Below are positions 1 to 7,973 of a stretch of DNA of 64,000 nucleotides, one piece after another; position 1 is the stretch's first letter, and each line of letters begins with the position of its first letter. The notes under the pieces are model-generated. The model made no database searches. It was not told where the DNA came from and saw nothing but the letters and a program-made list of their open reading frames with translations. Source of the stretch: DSYU01 sp964437595. Lineage in GTDB: Bacteria; Chloroflexota; Anaerolineae; Anaerolineales; Anaerolineaceae. Location of the stretch: positions 45,762 to 109,761 of the forward strand of contig CAYTHO010000005.1 in the NCBI GenBank assembly GCA_964437595.1, written 5' to 3'. The position numbers and the translations under genes were made by a program.

Positions 1-1
1 G

Positions 2-1285
2 GGGCTGGCTGAAGCGGAAGGCGCAACCTGGCTGGCCGGGGCGTTTTCGCCCGCCGCATTGGCGCAAGAGGCCCTGGCGGGCGCTGCCAGCCAACAGAGC
101 GCGCTGATGCTCGTGTCTCCCGGCGGCGAGGTGCTTTATGCATCGGGCGATATGCAGCACAGCGGGCCGATGGAGCAGCAGCCAGGGGTAGCCGAAGCGC
201 TGCGCGGCGAGAGCGGGATAAGCTACACCCACAGCGGCGGGGTGATGATGCAGGATCACGCCGGCGAGCACGTGCTGGCATACAGCCCGGTGCTGCCCTT
301 TGGCTGGGGCCTGGTACTGGAAGAGCCGTGGGAGCAGAACGCCGGGCCGCTGCTCAGCATTACCCAATCCGCGCCGCTGATCCTCGCGCCGGTGCTGATT
401 ATCGCGGTGCTGGCGCTGGGGTTTGGCATCCGCCAGATTATCCAGCCGCTCCAGGCGCTGGAAACACGCGCCAGGCGGCTGGCCGCGGGCGATTTCGATG
501 CCATCCGCAGCCCAGTGGGCGGCATCAACGAGATCCACAGCCTGCAGGACCAACTGGTAGACATGGCCGGGGCGCTCCGGTCGGCCCAGGATGCCCTGCA
601 CGGCTACATCGGCGCACTGACCTCCGGGCTGGAAACCGAGCGCCGCTGGCTGGCGCGCGAGCTGCACGATGATACCCTCCAGGCGTTGATCGCGCTCAAC
701 CAGCACGTGCAGCTTACCCTACTGCGCACCAGCGACCCCCAGCAGCGGCAGTCGCTTGCCGAACTGCAGGCCCGGGTGAACGATACCATCGCCAACCTGC
801 GGCGGGCCATCGGCGGCCTGCGCCCGATCTACCTGGAAGACCTGGGGTTGGCAGCGGCGCTGGGCATGCTGGCCAGAGGCGACTCTGAAGGAAAAGAACC
901 GGGCGAGAAAACCTCCCTGCCAGCCGGTCAGGCAATGGCGGTAGAATTCCATACCAGCGGGCCAGAACGCCGCTTGAGCGCAGACGCCGAGCTGGCCCTG
1001 TATCGCATCGCCCAGGAAGCGCTCAATAATGCCCGCCGCCACGCCCAGGCCACCCTGGTGCGGGTTGAGTTGGCATTTTACGAAACGAGCACCTCCCTTT
1101 CCATTCAGGATAACGGGGAAGGCTTTGCGCTGCCCACCGAACCAGGCGCCTTTGCCCACCACGGCCATTACGGCTTGCTAGGCATGCGCGAGCGCGCCGA
1201 CCTGCTGGGCGCGGATCTGCACATCGAAAGCGCCCCCGGCCAAGGCACGCGCATCACCGTTAAGCTGGACGCGCCAGAAGCGTAA
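2..1285 (+). CDS. Sensor histidine kinase, NarL/DegS type (5' end cut by window edge)
   Basis: The reading frame is open from base 2, so the N-terminus lies outside the window; the first in-frame start seen (TTG at 59) is probably not the real one. About 427 residues are visible: the end of an extracellular cache-like sensor domain, one membrane helix (about residues 124-143), a HAMP linker, a HisKA_3 dimerisation helix with the phospho-acceptor His in ARELHDD (about residue 222), and a HATPase domain with an N box (EALNNARRHA), a G1 box (DNGEGF) and a G2-like GLLGMRER. This is the architecture of two-component kinases that autophosphorylate and signal to LuxR/NarL-type response regulators. 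No regulator lies downstream, so the partner is presumably upstream of the window. The signal sensed is unknown. Confidence 0.9.
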   Translation, partial: GLAEAEGATWLAGAFSPAALAQEALAGAASQQSALMLVSPGGEVLYASGDMQHSGPMEQQPGVAEALRGESGISYTHSGGVMMQDHAGEHVLAYSPVLPFGWGLVLEEPWEQNAGPLLSITQSAPLILAPVLIIAVLALGFGIRQIIQPLQALETRARRLAAGDFDAIRSPVGGINEIHSLQDQLVDMAGALRSAQDALHGYIGALTSGLETERRWLARELHDDTLQALIALNQHVQLTLLRTSDPQQRQSLAELQARVNDTIANLRRAIGGLRPIYLEDLGLAAALGMLARGDSEGKEPGEKTSLPAGQAMAVEFHTSGPERRLSADAELALYRIAQEALNNARRHAQATLVRVELAFYETSTSLSIQDNGEGFALPTEPGAFAHHGHYGLLGMRERADLLGADLHIESAPGQGTRITVKLDAPEA

Positions 1286-1333
1286 AACCGCACTGTAAGG
1301 TTTCGGCAAAAAGGACGGGCGTCCGGCAGCTGC

Positions 1334-1768
1334 TCAGCGCCACATCGCGTTGAGCAGGATGCCAACCCCGGCCAGGATCAGCAAGGCCGGCCAGAAGAAG
1401 ACGGCCTGGATATTGAACAGAAAGGCCGCGGCGACCAGGGTCAGCAGGATGCCGGTGAACAGAGAACCGCGCACCGCAGAATCGACCAAGCCTGTGTCGC
1501 GGTAGCGCGTCCAGGCCGAGGATAGAGCTCCCAGGGCCGGGATGAGAATAAACAGCGCCCACCAGTTTTGGAAAGCGAGCAGGCCCGCGTTTTGCAGCAG
1601 GAAAATCGTCCCCAGCAGAATCAGGATGATCCCGATAATCCAACCGTCGCCGCGCCGCGCCACGCGCCGCTGGCGGCGCAGCTCTCGCCAATCTTCCTGG
1701 GGCTGGCTGGCCTCTGCCGGGTTGTCTGTATTCATTTGTGGCTCATGCAATGGGGAGTCATCGCTCAT
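1334..1768 (-). CDS. Small membrane protein, LiaI/LiaF-like transmembrane domain
   Basis: 144 residues: a charged cytoplasmic N-terminus of about 40 residues (QEDWRELRRQRRVARR), then four hydrophobic helices with the GWIIGIILILLG...LLQN pattern seen in the LiaI-LiaF/DUF5668 transmembrane family. There are no catalytic motifs. The ATG at 1768 is preceded by AAAGGA. A related transmembrane block occurs in the protein at 15669-16682. Members of this family are often associated with cell-envelope stress systems; a role next to the upstream sensor kinase is only inference, as the two genes converge. Confidence 0.7.
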   Translation of the reverse strand: MSDDSPLHEPQMNTDNPAEASQPQEDWRELRRQRRVARRGDGWIIGIILILLGTIFLLQNAGLLAFQNWWALFILIPALGALSSAWTRYRDTGLVDSAVRGSLFTGILLTLVAAAFLFNIQAVFFWPALLILAGVGILLNAMWR

Positions 1769-1838
1769 GGCAACCGTCCTTTACACATTTGAGATCTGAA
1801 GGATACATTATAGCTCACGAATAACGGTTGATATTAAG

Positions 1839-1844
1839 TATAAT
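1839..1844 (+). promoter_or_regulatory. -10 box (TATAAT) for the VTT-domain gene
   Basis: A perfect TATAAT lies 17 nt before the ATG at 1862. No convincing -35 box and no Shine-Dalgarno are visible, so the leader would be only about 11 nt. Confidence 0.5.
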
Positions 1845-1861
1845 GGGAACTGGATTTAAAC

Positions 1862-2437
1862 ATGGAAAAAACAGAAGCGAACACCAAGAATCACAATGTA
1901 CGAAATTTAATCATTGTTTTGATCATTATCGTTGTATTGGTGGTAGTCGTATCCAATAAGATGGACGGAGTGCGCAATTTCATCGCCAGCAGCGGGTGGG
2001 TAGGAATGCTGGTGAGCCTGGGGCTGTATACCCTGTTGGGCGCGTCTCCGATCCCATCCGAGCCGCTGACCGTGCTGCTCAGCACCATCTTCGGCCCGCT
2101 GCCAGCCACCTTTCTGGCGGGCACCGGCAATCTGCTGGCGGCACTGCTGGAATACTACATCGGCGAGCGCATCGGCAACGTGGCCAGCTTCGAACAGCGG
2201 CGGGAGAAACTGCCGTTTGGCATCGGGCGCTTCCCGGTCAATTCGGCTATCTTTATGATCGCCGCGCGCATGCTGCCCGGCTACGGGCCAAAGTTCGTCA
2301 GCCTGATCTGCGGCATGTACCGCGTGCCGCTCTGGCGCTACACCTGGACGGCGGCGATCCCCACCTACCTGGGCGCGGCCATCTTCGCCTACGGCGGCTT
2401 CGGTCTGCTCCACCTGGGCGACCTGCTGCCCAAATAG
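1862..2437 (+). CDS. VTT-domain (TVP38/DedA-like) membrane protein
   Basis: 191 residues. An N-terminal hydrophobic helix (about 16-32) is followed by a VTT/SNARE-associated domain: the SPIPSEP loop near residue 62, the re-entrant segment, and the C-terminal signature RMLPGYGPKFVSLICG...W near residues 140-160. Family members (DedA, TVP38, YdjX) are polytopic inner-membrane proteins linked to lipid scrambling and membrane homeostasis; the substrate here cannot be told. The gene stands alone between opposing and unrelated genes. Confidence 0.8.
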   Translation: MEKTEANTKNHNVRNLIIVLIIIVVLVVVVSNKMDGVRNFIASSGWVGMLVSLGLYTLLGASPIPSEPLTVLLSTIFGPLPATFLAGTGNLLAALLEYYIGERIGNVASFEQRREKLPFGIGRFPVNSAIFMIAARMLPGYGPKFVSLICGMYRVPLWRYTWTAAIPTYLGAAIFAYGGFGLLHLGDLLPK

Positions 2438-2497
2438 CCGCGCGCATGATAAAAAGAACACACAAAACCACAGATAAAAAAAAACGGACAAACAACC

Positions 2498-3712
2498 ATG
2501 ACAACCCTGCCAGAATTTGACGGACCCCGATTGATCCGCCCGGAAGAGCGGCCTGCTTCGCGGCGGCTGTCGCGCATATGCTTCAGCGACCTGCCCGATA
2601 CCGATTCGCCTGAGGAAGATTTCTCCCTGCCGGGCGAGTCGGGTCAGGATGAGACCTATCTGTTCGCCCACCAGGGCAAACCCGTGGCGCAGATCAGCAT
2701 CTTTTATTCCCACCTGCTCGTCTACGGCAGCGTCCTGCGCATCGGCAGCATCGGCGGGGTGTGCACGCACCCCGATTACCGCGGTTACCGGCTGGCTTCG
2801 CGCCTGATGCACCACTGCACCCAGCAGCTCGTACAGGGCGGCGCGGGGCTGATGCTCATTTCCGGCGGGCGAGGGCTGTACACGCGCTTGGGCAACGTCC
2901 CCAGCGGAAAGTACGCCTGCTTCACCCTGCGGGCGGGCGAGCATCGGGCGCCGGAGAACATCCGCCTGCGCCCGGTCCAGCCGGGCGACGCCGCGCTGTG
3001 CAGCCGCATGTACCAGGCCGAAGCGGTGCGCTTCCCGCGCCGCGTCAGCGTCTTTGAAGAAGCCTTCCACCCGCACCCGATTGGCTTTCACGCCGAAGAA
3101 TGGGTGGTAGAGATGGACGGGCAGCCCGCCGCGTACCTGATGCTCAGCGTGCCGTGGGACAGCATGGACCAGCCGGAGGCCGGAGAGCGCACGATAAACG
3201 AGTTCGCCGGCAGCCGCGTGGCACTGGCGGAGGCAGCGGCGGCGGTAGTTCAGCCGGCGGCGATAACCCAGCCGGCATCGGTCGCTCAGCCCGGCATCCG
3301 CGAGCTGCGCGTCCCGGTGCCCTGGCAGGATGCGGACCTGATCGCGCTGCTGCGGCAGACCGGCGCCCGCTCCGAATGGACGCCCCTGCAGGACCATACC
3401 ATGCGCATCATTAACTTTCCTGTGCTGATGCGCGGGCTGCAGCCTTATATGCGGGCCGCTGTGCCGCCCGCCCTGCTGCGCGGGCTGCGCTTTGAACAGT
3501 CCGGGCCGCTGCTGGTGGGGGATGGCGAAGGGCAGTGCGACATTGTACGGGGGCGCGACCGCCTGGAGCTGACCACCGCCGCCATGACCAATCTGGTGAT
3601 GGGCGACCCGCGCGGCACGCTCGGGGACCTGCAAGCGCCCGGAGCGCTGGCGGAGATCCTTCCGGCCCTGTTCCCCCTACCGTCCTTCCACCCCGGGCTG
3701 GATTACCATTAA
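2498..3712 (+). CDS. GNAT-family N-acetyltransferase, two-domain (Eis-like layout)
   Basis: 404 residues. The N-terminal GNAT domain (about 15-150) carries the acetyl-CoA-binding pattern GGVCTHPDYRGYRLASRLM, a Q/R-x-x-G-x-G/A-like loop. A second, more degenerate acetyltransferase-like region follows (about 155-290), then a C-terminal part of about 110 residues. This resembles multidomain GNAT proteins of the Eis type, which acetylate amines, but no substrate can be inferred. The leader is A-rich without a clear Shine-Dalgarno. A hairpin follows the stop codon. Confidence 0.8.
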   Translation: MTTLPEFDGPRLIRPEERPASRRLSRICFSDLPDTDSPEEDFSLPGESGQDETYLFAHQGKPVAQISIFYSHLLVYGSVLRIGSIGGVCTHPDYRGYRLASRLMHHCTQQLVQGGAGLMLISGGRGLYTRLGNVPSGKYACFTLRAGEHRAPENIRLRPVQPGDAALCSRMYQAEAVRFPRRVSVFEEAFHPHPIGFHAEEWVVEMDGQPAAYLMLSVPWDSMDQPEAGERTINEFAGSRVALAEAAAAVVQPAAITQPASVAQPGIRELRVPVPWQDADLIALLRQTGARSEWTPLQDHTMRIINFPVLMRGLQPYMRAAVPPALLRGLRFEQSGPLLVGDGEGQCDIVRGRDRLELTTAAMTNLVMGDPRGTLGDLQAPGALAEILPALFPLPSFHPGLDYH

Positions 3713-3719
3713 ATGATCA

Positions 3720-3756
3720 GGGCCAGCATGTCTTGTCCCAAAGCGCATGCTGGCCC
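3720..3756. terminator. Hairpin between convergent genes
   Basis: Perfect 11-bp arms GGGCCAGCATG and CATGCTGGCCC flank a 15-nt loop, between the stop codons of the acetyltransferase and the HtrA-like gene. There is no strong U-tract on either strand, so termination in both directions is likely but not certain. Confidence 0.6.
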
Positions 3757-3784
3757 GATCTCTACCAGTAAGGATTCTCAGGTT

Positions 3785-5116
3785 TTACTGCCCAGAAGAA
3801 GCGGGTAAGGCTCCCAGGGTCACTTCGACGGCCTGCTCTTGACCCTGGCGGAGGAGTGTCAGGGTAACCGCCTGTCCAACCTGCGTGCTGTTCATCAAGT
3901 ACGAGGTCAGGTCTTCCATTTTGGTAACGGCCTGCCCATCGATGGCGGTGATGACATCGCCGCCCACGGGAACCGCCTGCCCTGAAACGTTGACCTGGGT
4001 CGAGCTGCCGCGCAGGCCAGCCCTTTCCGCGGGGGTTCCGGAAGAGACATCGATGACCAGCACCCCGCGCTGCGATTCGCTCAGGTTCATGGCGGCTGCC
4101 AGGTCACTGGTAAGGGTCAGGCCGCTGATGCCCATGTAGGGGTGCTCGTACGTGCCGGTGGAGACGATCGAAGGCACCACCCGCTGCACGATGGCCGAGG
4201 GGACCACGAAGCCAATCCCCGAGTTCGACTGGGTGGTCGACTGGATGGCGGTGGTCACGCCGATCACATGGCCGTTTTCATCGACCAGCACGCCGCCCGA
4301 GTTGCCCGGGTTGATCGCCGCGTCGGTCTGGATGATATCAGGGATGGTGTAGACGGCGCCGGTCTGCTCGCCAAATGCGTTCTGCTGTTCCACCGGCAGC
4401 GAGCGCGAAAGCGCGCTGATGATGCCGTAGGTCATGGTGCCGGAAAGCCCGTAGGGGTTGCCGATGGCAATCGCCAGCTCACCCACGCGGATTTTGGTCG
4501 AATCCGCCAGCGTGACCGGGTGCAGCACATCGGCGGGGGCGTCAATCTTGATGACAGCCAGGTCGGCATTGGGGTCCGCGCCCACCGGCTCCGCGCTGTA
4601 GGTGGTTCCATCGGCAAATGTGACCGTTACGCGCGAAGCGCCTTCCACCACATGGTAATTGGTGACGATGTGCCCCTCGGTATCCCACACGAAGCCCGAA
4701 CCCAGCGACTGCTGGATGCCCTGTCCCTGGCCAAAGCCCCTCCCAAACGAAGCGCCGGAAGCGGTCGATTCCACCTGAATGTTGACCACGGACGGGTTCA
4801 CCTGTTCGTAGACCTGCGCCAGGGTGCCTTCAAAAGCGGCGAGCAGGGTATTGGCCTGAACAGGCGTGGATTCTTCCGCCAGCGCGCCGGCATCGGTGAC
4901 GGGGATTTCGGCGGCAGCCGCATCGGTGGGCTGTTGAGCCGCCGCCGGGATGACCGGCGCGGCGGAACTGGATGGGTCAGACGCGGATGCAGCCTGCGCG
5001 GTATTGGCCAGCGCGGTCAGCCGGTCGACGATGCTTGCCGTCCCGGCTGAACTACAAGCGGTCAGCAGCAGGATGGTGATTAAGAGAATTACTGGAAAGA
5101 GTCTTGTGTGCTTCAT
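3785..5116 (-). CDS. HtrA/DegP-like S1C serine protease lipoprotein with PDZ domain
   Basis: 443 residues from the ATG at 5116, which has GAGG a few bases upstream; a longer frame exists but lacks this site. The signal peptide ends in a lipobox (LLLTAC, Cys21), then comes a long A/P/T-rich linker. The trypsin-like domain (about 95-310) has the full triad: His155 (TNYHVV), Asp185 (NADLAV), Ser273 (GNSGG). One PDZ domain follows (about 325-435). Family members degrade or refold damaged envelope proteins. Here the enzyme is probably membrane-anchored outside the cell. It is alone in its transcription unit. Confidence 0.93.
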   Translation of the reverse strand: MKHTRLFPVILLITILLLTACSSAGTASIVDRLTALANTAQAASASDPSSSAAPVIPAAAQQPTDAAAAEIPVTDAGALAEESTPVQANTLLAAFEGTLAQVYEQVNPSVVNIQVESTASGASFGRGFGQGQGIQQSLGSGFVWDTEGHIVTNYHVVEGASRVTVTFADGTTYSAEPVGADPNADLAVIKIDAPADVLHPVTLADSTKIRVGELAIAIGNPYGLSGTMTYGIISALSRSLPVEQQNAFGEQTGAVYTIPDIIQTDAAINPGNSGGVLVDENGHVIGVTTAIQSTTQSNSGIGFVVPSAIVQRVVPSIVSTGTYEHPYMGISGLTLTSDLAAAMNLSESQRGVLVIDVSSGTPAERAGLRGSSTQVNVSGQAVPVGGDVITAIDGQAVTKMEDLTSYLMNSTQVGQAVTLTLLRQGQEQAVEVTLGALPASSGQ

Positions 5117-5158
5117 TCTTACCTCGTTACCAGGCAGTATAACTGCCGAAAATGACAC

Positions 5159-5363
5159 GAGGATGAAGCCAGGATGACAGTTGGATGAAAAGAGTGGGGA
5201 GTAGAGAATAGGGATTGGGGATCAGTCAATCAGTCGATTCGCGAGCAGGGGGAGAGCAAACAATAGCCCCGCAGGGATTCCTCCTGGGGGCATTGGATGG
5301 ATCGGATAGATCCAAATCTTCGTTATGGCCGGGCTTACCCGGCCTGGGCATTGGATGGCGATA
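5159..5363. other. Intergenic region with GATTGGGG-type repeat
   Basis: No gene is supported here. Bases 5197-5245 contain a copy of a short intergenic repeat (GGGATTGGGGATCAGTCAAT and neighbouring words) that recurs near 33347 and 38720. Confidence 0.5.
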
Positions 5364-6113
5364 TCACTGGGCGGGGCGCAGGGTGATATCAACCTCGAGG
5401 GTGATGGTGTCGGCGATGCTCAGCACGCTGGGCACGCGCGGCTGGGTAAGGTTGAAGTCGGCAAAGGTGAAGCTGGTGACGGCAGCGCCGGTGGCCTGAC
5501 CGGTCTGGCTGTCTTGAATCTCACCGGTAACTTCCCAGGTGACCGGCTTGGTCACATCGCGGATGGTCAGGTCACCGGTTAGCTGGAAGGTGACCGGGCC
5601 GGACTGCGGAAGGGGCCAGGCCAGGCCGGATACCTGGGTGGGCACAAAGGTTACATTGGGGAACTGGCTGGTTTGCAGAACGTTGCGCTTGACAAAGTTG
5701 TCGCGCATGGAGGCGTCGCTCTGCAGGTTCGACACATCAACGGTGAACTGGCTGCTGGCGGTGTCGATGGTACCATCCGCTTTGATGGTCACCGACCCGG
5801 AAATGGCATTGGTGCGGCCAATGGCATCGTTTGGCAGGTCGCGGTTGGCAAGCTGCTCGCGCACCCGGTAGCGCGCCTCACTGGTCGCGGGGTCAATAGT
5901 AACCACCAGCCCGCCGGACTCGGGGCCGGTTTGCGGCACGGATGGACTGGAGGGTTCGGTCGCGGTAGGCTCGGCTGGCATCGCCGCTTCTGTAGGGGCG
6001 GCGGTGGGCGCGGGGGGCAGGGTCGGCTGCGGAGCCGCCGCGGGGGCACAGCCGGCAGCGAATATCGTCACTGCCAGGATAATTGTTAGTAGATGTAGTT
6101 TTTGTACTCTCAT
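5364..6113 (-). CDS. YceI-family lipoprotein
   Basis: 249 residues from the ATG at 6113, chosen because AGAGGA lies 7 nt upstream. The lipobox is FAAGC (Cys22), followed by a P/A/T-rich spacer of about 50 residues. The remaining ~180 residues form a YceI-like lipocalin-type barrel: SEARYRVREQL, TNAISGSVTIKADG, the typical RDNFVKRNVLQTSQFPNVTF and a C-terminal TFADFNLTQPRVPSVL. YceI proteins bind isoprenoid-like lipids in a beta barrel; the ligand here is unknown. It is probably monocistronic. Confidence 0.88.
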   Translation of the reverse strand: MRVQKLHLLTIILAVTIFAAGCAPAAAPQPTLPPAPTAAPTEAAMPAEPTATEPSSPSVPQTGPESGGLVVTIDPATSEARYRVREQLANRDLPNDAIGRTNAISGSVTIKADGTIDTASSQFTVDVSNLQSDASMRDNFVKRNVLQTSQFPNVTFVPTQVSGLAWPLPQSGPVTFQLTGDLTIRDVTKPVTWEVTGEIQDSQTGQATGAAVTSFTFADFNLTQPRVPSVLSIADTITLEVDITLRPAQ

Positions 6114-6211
6114 GTTGTATTTCCTCTCATACATGGATTCTATACGGATAATATAAACCGTAATAGTGAATGTATCAGGTTTAGATGAACATGAGATGAA
6201 TAGAAAGGGGA

Positions 6212-6982
6212 TTATTTCTTGCGGTTGCGCTCGTACACCAGGCGCAGGCCGATGAGGGGCAGGTTGGGCTCGACCCGTTCGATCACCTTCGTTTCGGGGG
6301 CGATAACGTGCGCCAGCCCGCCGGTGGCGACCACTCGCGCGCCGCCGCCCAATTCGGACTGCATGCGCTCCACCAGCCCCTCGGCCAGCCCGGCGAAGCC
6401 GTAGACCATGCCGGCCTGCAGCGAGGCCACGGTGTTCTTACCCAGGGTGACGGCGGGGCGGGTCAGCGCTACCTGCGGCAGTGTGGCGGTGGCATGGAAG
6501 AGCGAATTGCCGCTGGAGACGATGCCGGGCGCAATGGCTACCCCTTCCAGGTCGCCCGCGCGCGAGACGCCCACGAAGGTGGTGGCCGTGCCAAACCCGA
6601 CGATAATCACCGGCGCGCCCACCAGGTGCCGCGCGCCGACGGCGTTCATCACCAGGTCGGGGCCAACCTCGGCGGGGTGATCGGTGCAGACGCGCATGCC
6701 AGTATCGGTATCCGCACCGACGACCAGCGGGGTGTGCTTGAAGTAATGCGGGACCAGTTCACCGAACACCTGGGTCAGCGCGGGCACCACCGATGAAATG
6801 GCGCACCCGCTGATTTTTTCCGCCGGAATGCCGTCGGAGGCCAGCAGGTTGAGCAGCAGCATGGCATATTCATCCGCCATGCGGGCCGGGTCGGTGGAAA
6901 TGCGCCAGTGGCTGAGAATTTTCTCGCCTTCCAGCAGGCCCAGCTTGATGTTGGTATTGCCAATATCGATGCAGAGGAGCAT
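6212..6982 (-). CDS. coaX: Type III pantothenate kinase
   Basis: 256 residues. CoaX phosphorylates pantothenate in the first step of coenzyme A synthesis. The ASKHA-fold phosphate motif DIGNTNIKLG is at residues 5-14, followed by the VGPDLVMNAVGA region, the FGTATTF motif and IAPGI. Type III kinases normally have VGxDR; here R is L, a mild deviation. GGGGGG is 4-5 nt before the ATG. The gene is the last of a tight minus-strand run (dnaX-ybaB-recR-coaX), only 12 nt after recR, so it is probably co-transcribed. Confidence 0.95.
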   Translation of the reverse strand: MLLCIDIGNTNIKLGLLEGEKILSHWRISTDPARMADEYAMLLLNLLASDGIPAEKISGCAISSVVPALTQVFGELVPHYFKHTPLVVGADTDTGMRVCTDHPAEVGPDLVMNAVGARHLVGAPVIIVGFGTATTFVGVSRAGDLEGVAIAPGIVSSGNSLFHATATLPQVALTRPAVTLGKNTVASLQAGMVYGFAGLAEGLVERMQSELGGGARVVATGGLAHVIAPETKVIERVEPNLPLIGLRLVYERNRKK

Positions 6983-6994
6983 GGTTTCCCCCCT

Positions 6995-7603
6995 TTAGCT
7001 CATATCCTGCCTTCCCGCCAGCGCGCGCAGCAGGGTGTTCTGGTCGGCGTATTCCAGGTCGCCGCCCACGGGCAGGCCGCGCGCCAGGCGGGTGATGCGC
7101 GGGCCGAGCGGCATGAGCTGCTGGCGCAGGTACAGGGCCGTGGCGTCGCCTTCCATGCTGGGGTTGGTCGCCAGGATTACCTCTTTGACATTGCCGCGGC
7201 GCACGCGTTCGATCAGCGGGCGGATTTTCAGATCGTCGGGCACCACGCCCTCGATGGGCGACAGCACGCCGTGCAGCACATGGTAGCGCCCCTGGAAGCC
7301 CTCGGTGCGTTCCAACACCAGCACATCCAGCGGCTCTTCCACCACGCAGATCATCGACTCGTCGCGGCGGGGGCTGGCGCAGATTTCGCACAGCGCCTGC
7401 CCGGCCAGGGTGATGTTAAAGCAGTTCTGGCACAGCGAAGTGGCCGATTTCAGCGCCAGCAGCGCGTCGGCGAGCTGTTTCGAGATATCCTCCGGCGCGC
7501 GCAGCAGGTAAAAGGCCAGCCGCGAGGCCGTCTTCGGGCCAACGCCCGGCAGGCGCTCGAAGGCCAGGATCAAGTTTTGGATGGGAGCAGGCAGGCTGGC
7601 CAC
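6995..7603 (-). CDS. recR: Recombination mediator RecR
   Basis: 202 residues. RecR works with RecO/RecF to load RecA at gaps. The sequence shows the N-terminal helix-hairpin-helix (LPGVGPKTASRLAFYLL), a C4 zinc finger (CQNCF...CEIC, about residues 58-73), a Toprim domain (VVEEPLDVLVLERT...ATNPSMEGDATALYL) and the C-terminal ARGLPVGGDLEYAD signature. The start is GTG, sharing its G with the TAG stop of ybaB (TAGTG), which suggests translational coupling. Full length for the family. Confidence 0.96.
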   Translation of the reverse strand: MASLPAPIQNLILAFERLPGVGPKTASRLAFYLLRAPEDISKQLADALLALKSATSLCQNCFNITLAGQALCEICASPRRDESMICVVEEPLDVLVLERTEGFQGRYHVLHGVLSPIEGVVPDDLKIRPLIERVRRGNVKEVILATNPSMEGDATALYLRQQLMPLGPRITRLARGLPVGGDLEYADQNTLLRALAGRQDMS

Positions 7604-7959
7604 TAAAACGGCAGTCCCATGCCGCCCAGGCCGCCAGCCAGCGGACCCATGCGGTCTTCCTGAAGTTTGCGCGACTGGTCTAAGGCCATATTGATGCCGG
7701 AAAGCAGCATATCTTGCAGCATCTCAGCATCTGCGTCTTTGAGCAGGTCGGGGTCGATCTCGATGCCCTTGCAGCGCTGGTCGCCGGTCATGGTAATTTT
7801 AATCGCCCCGCCGCCCACGGTAGCCGTGACGGTTTCTTCGGCAAGCTGGGCCTGGGTCTGTTCCATCTGCTCCTGCAGCTTCTTCAACTGCGACATCATC
7901 CCACCACCGCCGCCGCCTGGTCCGCCCATTCCCTTGGGCCGGTTAAAGCCTTTCGCCAT
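7603..7959 (-). CDS. YbaB/EbfC nucleoid-associated protein
   Basis: 118 residues. Members of this family bind DNA as dimers and are usually encoded between dnaX and recR, as here. A basic, Gly/Met-rich N-terminus (MAKGFNRPKGMGGPGGGGGG) precedes the coiled helix MMSQLKKLQEQMEQTQAQLAEE and the conserved core GGGAIKITMTGDQRCKGIEIDPDLL...EMLQDMLLSGINMAL. It lies 14 nt after dnaX and overlaps recR by 1 nt. Confidence 0.95.
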   Translation of the reverse strand: MAKGFNRPKGMGGPGGGGGGMMSQLKKLQEQMEQTQAQLAEETVTATVGGGAIKITMTGDQRCKGIEIDPDLLKDADAEMLQDMLLSGINMALDQSRKLQEDRMGPLAGGLGGMGLPF

Positions 7960-7973
7960 AATGATTTCTCCTG

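Noticed and set aside
1907..3634. Long minus-strand frame of 575 codons
   Set aside because: Covers two well-supported plus-strand genes; no motifs, shadow composition.
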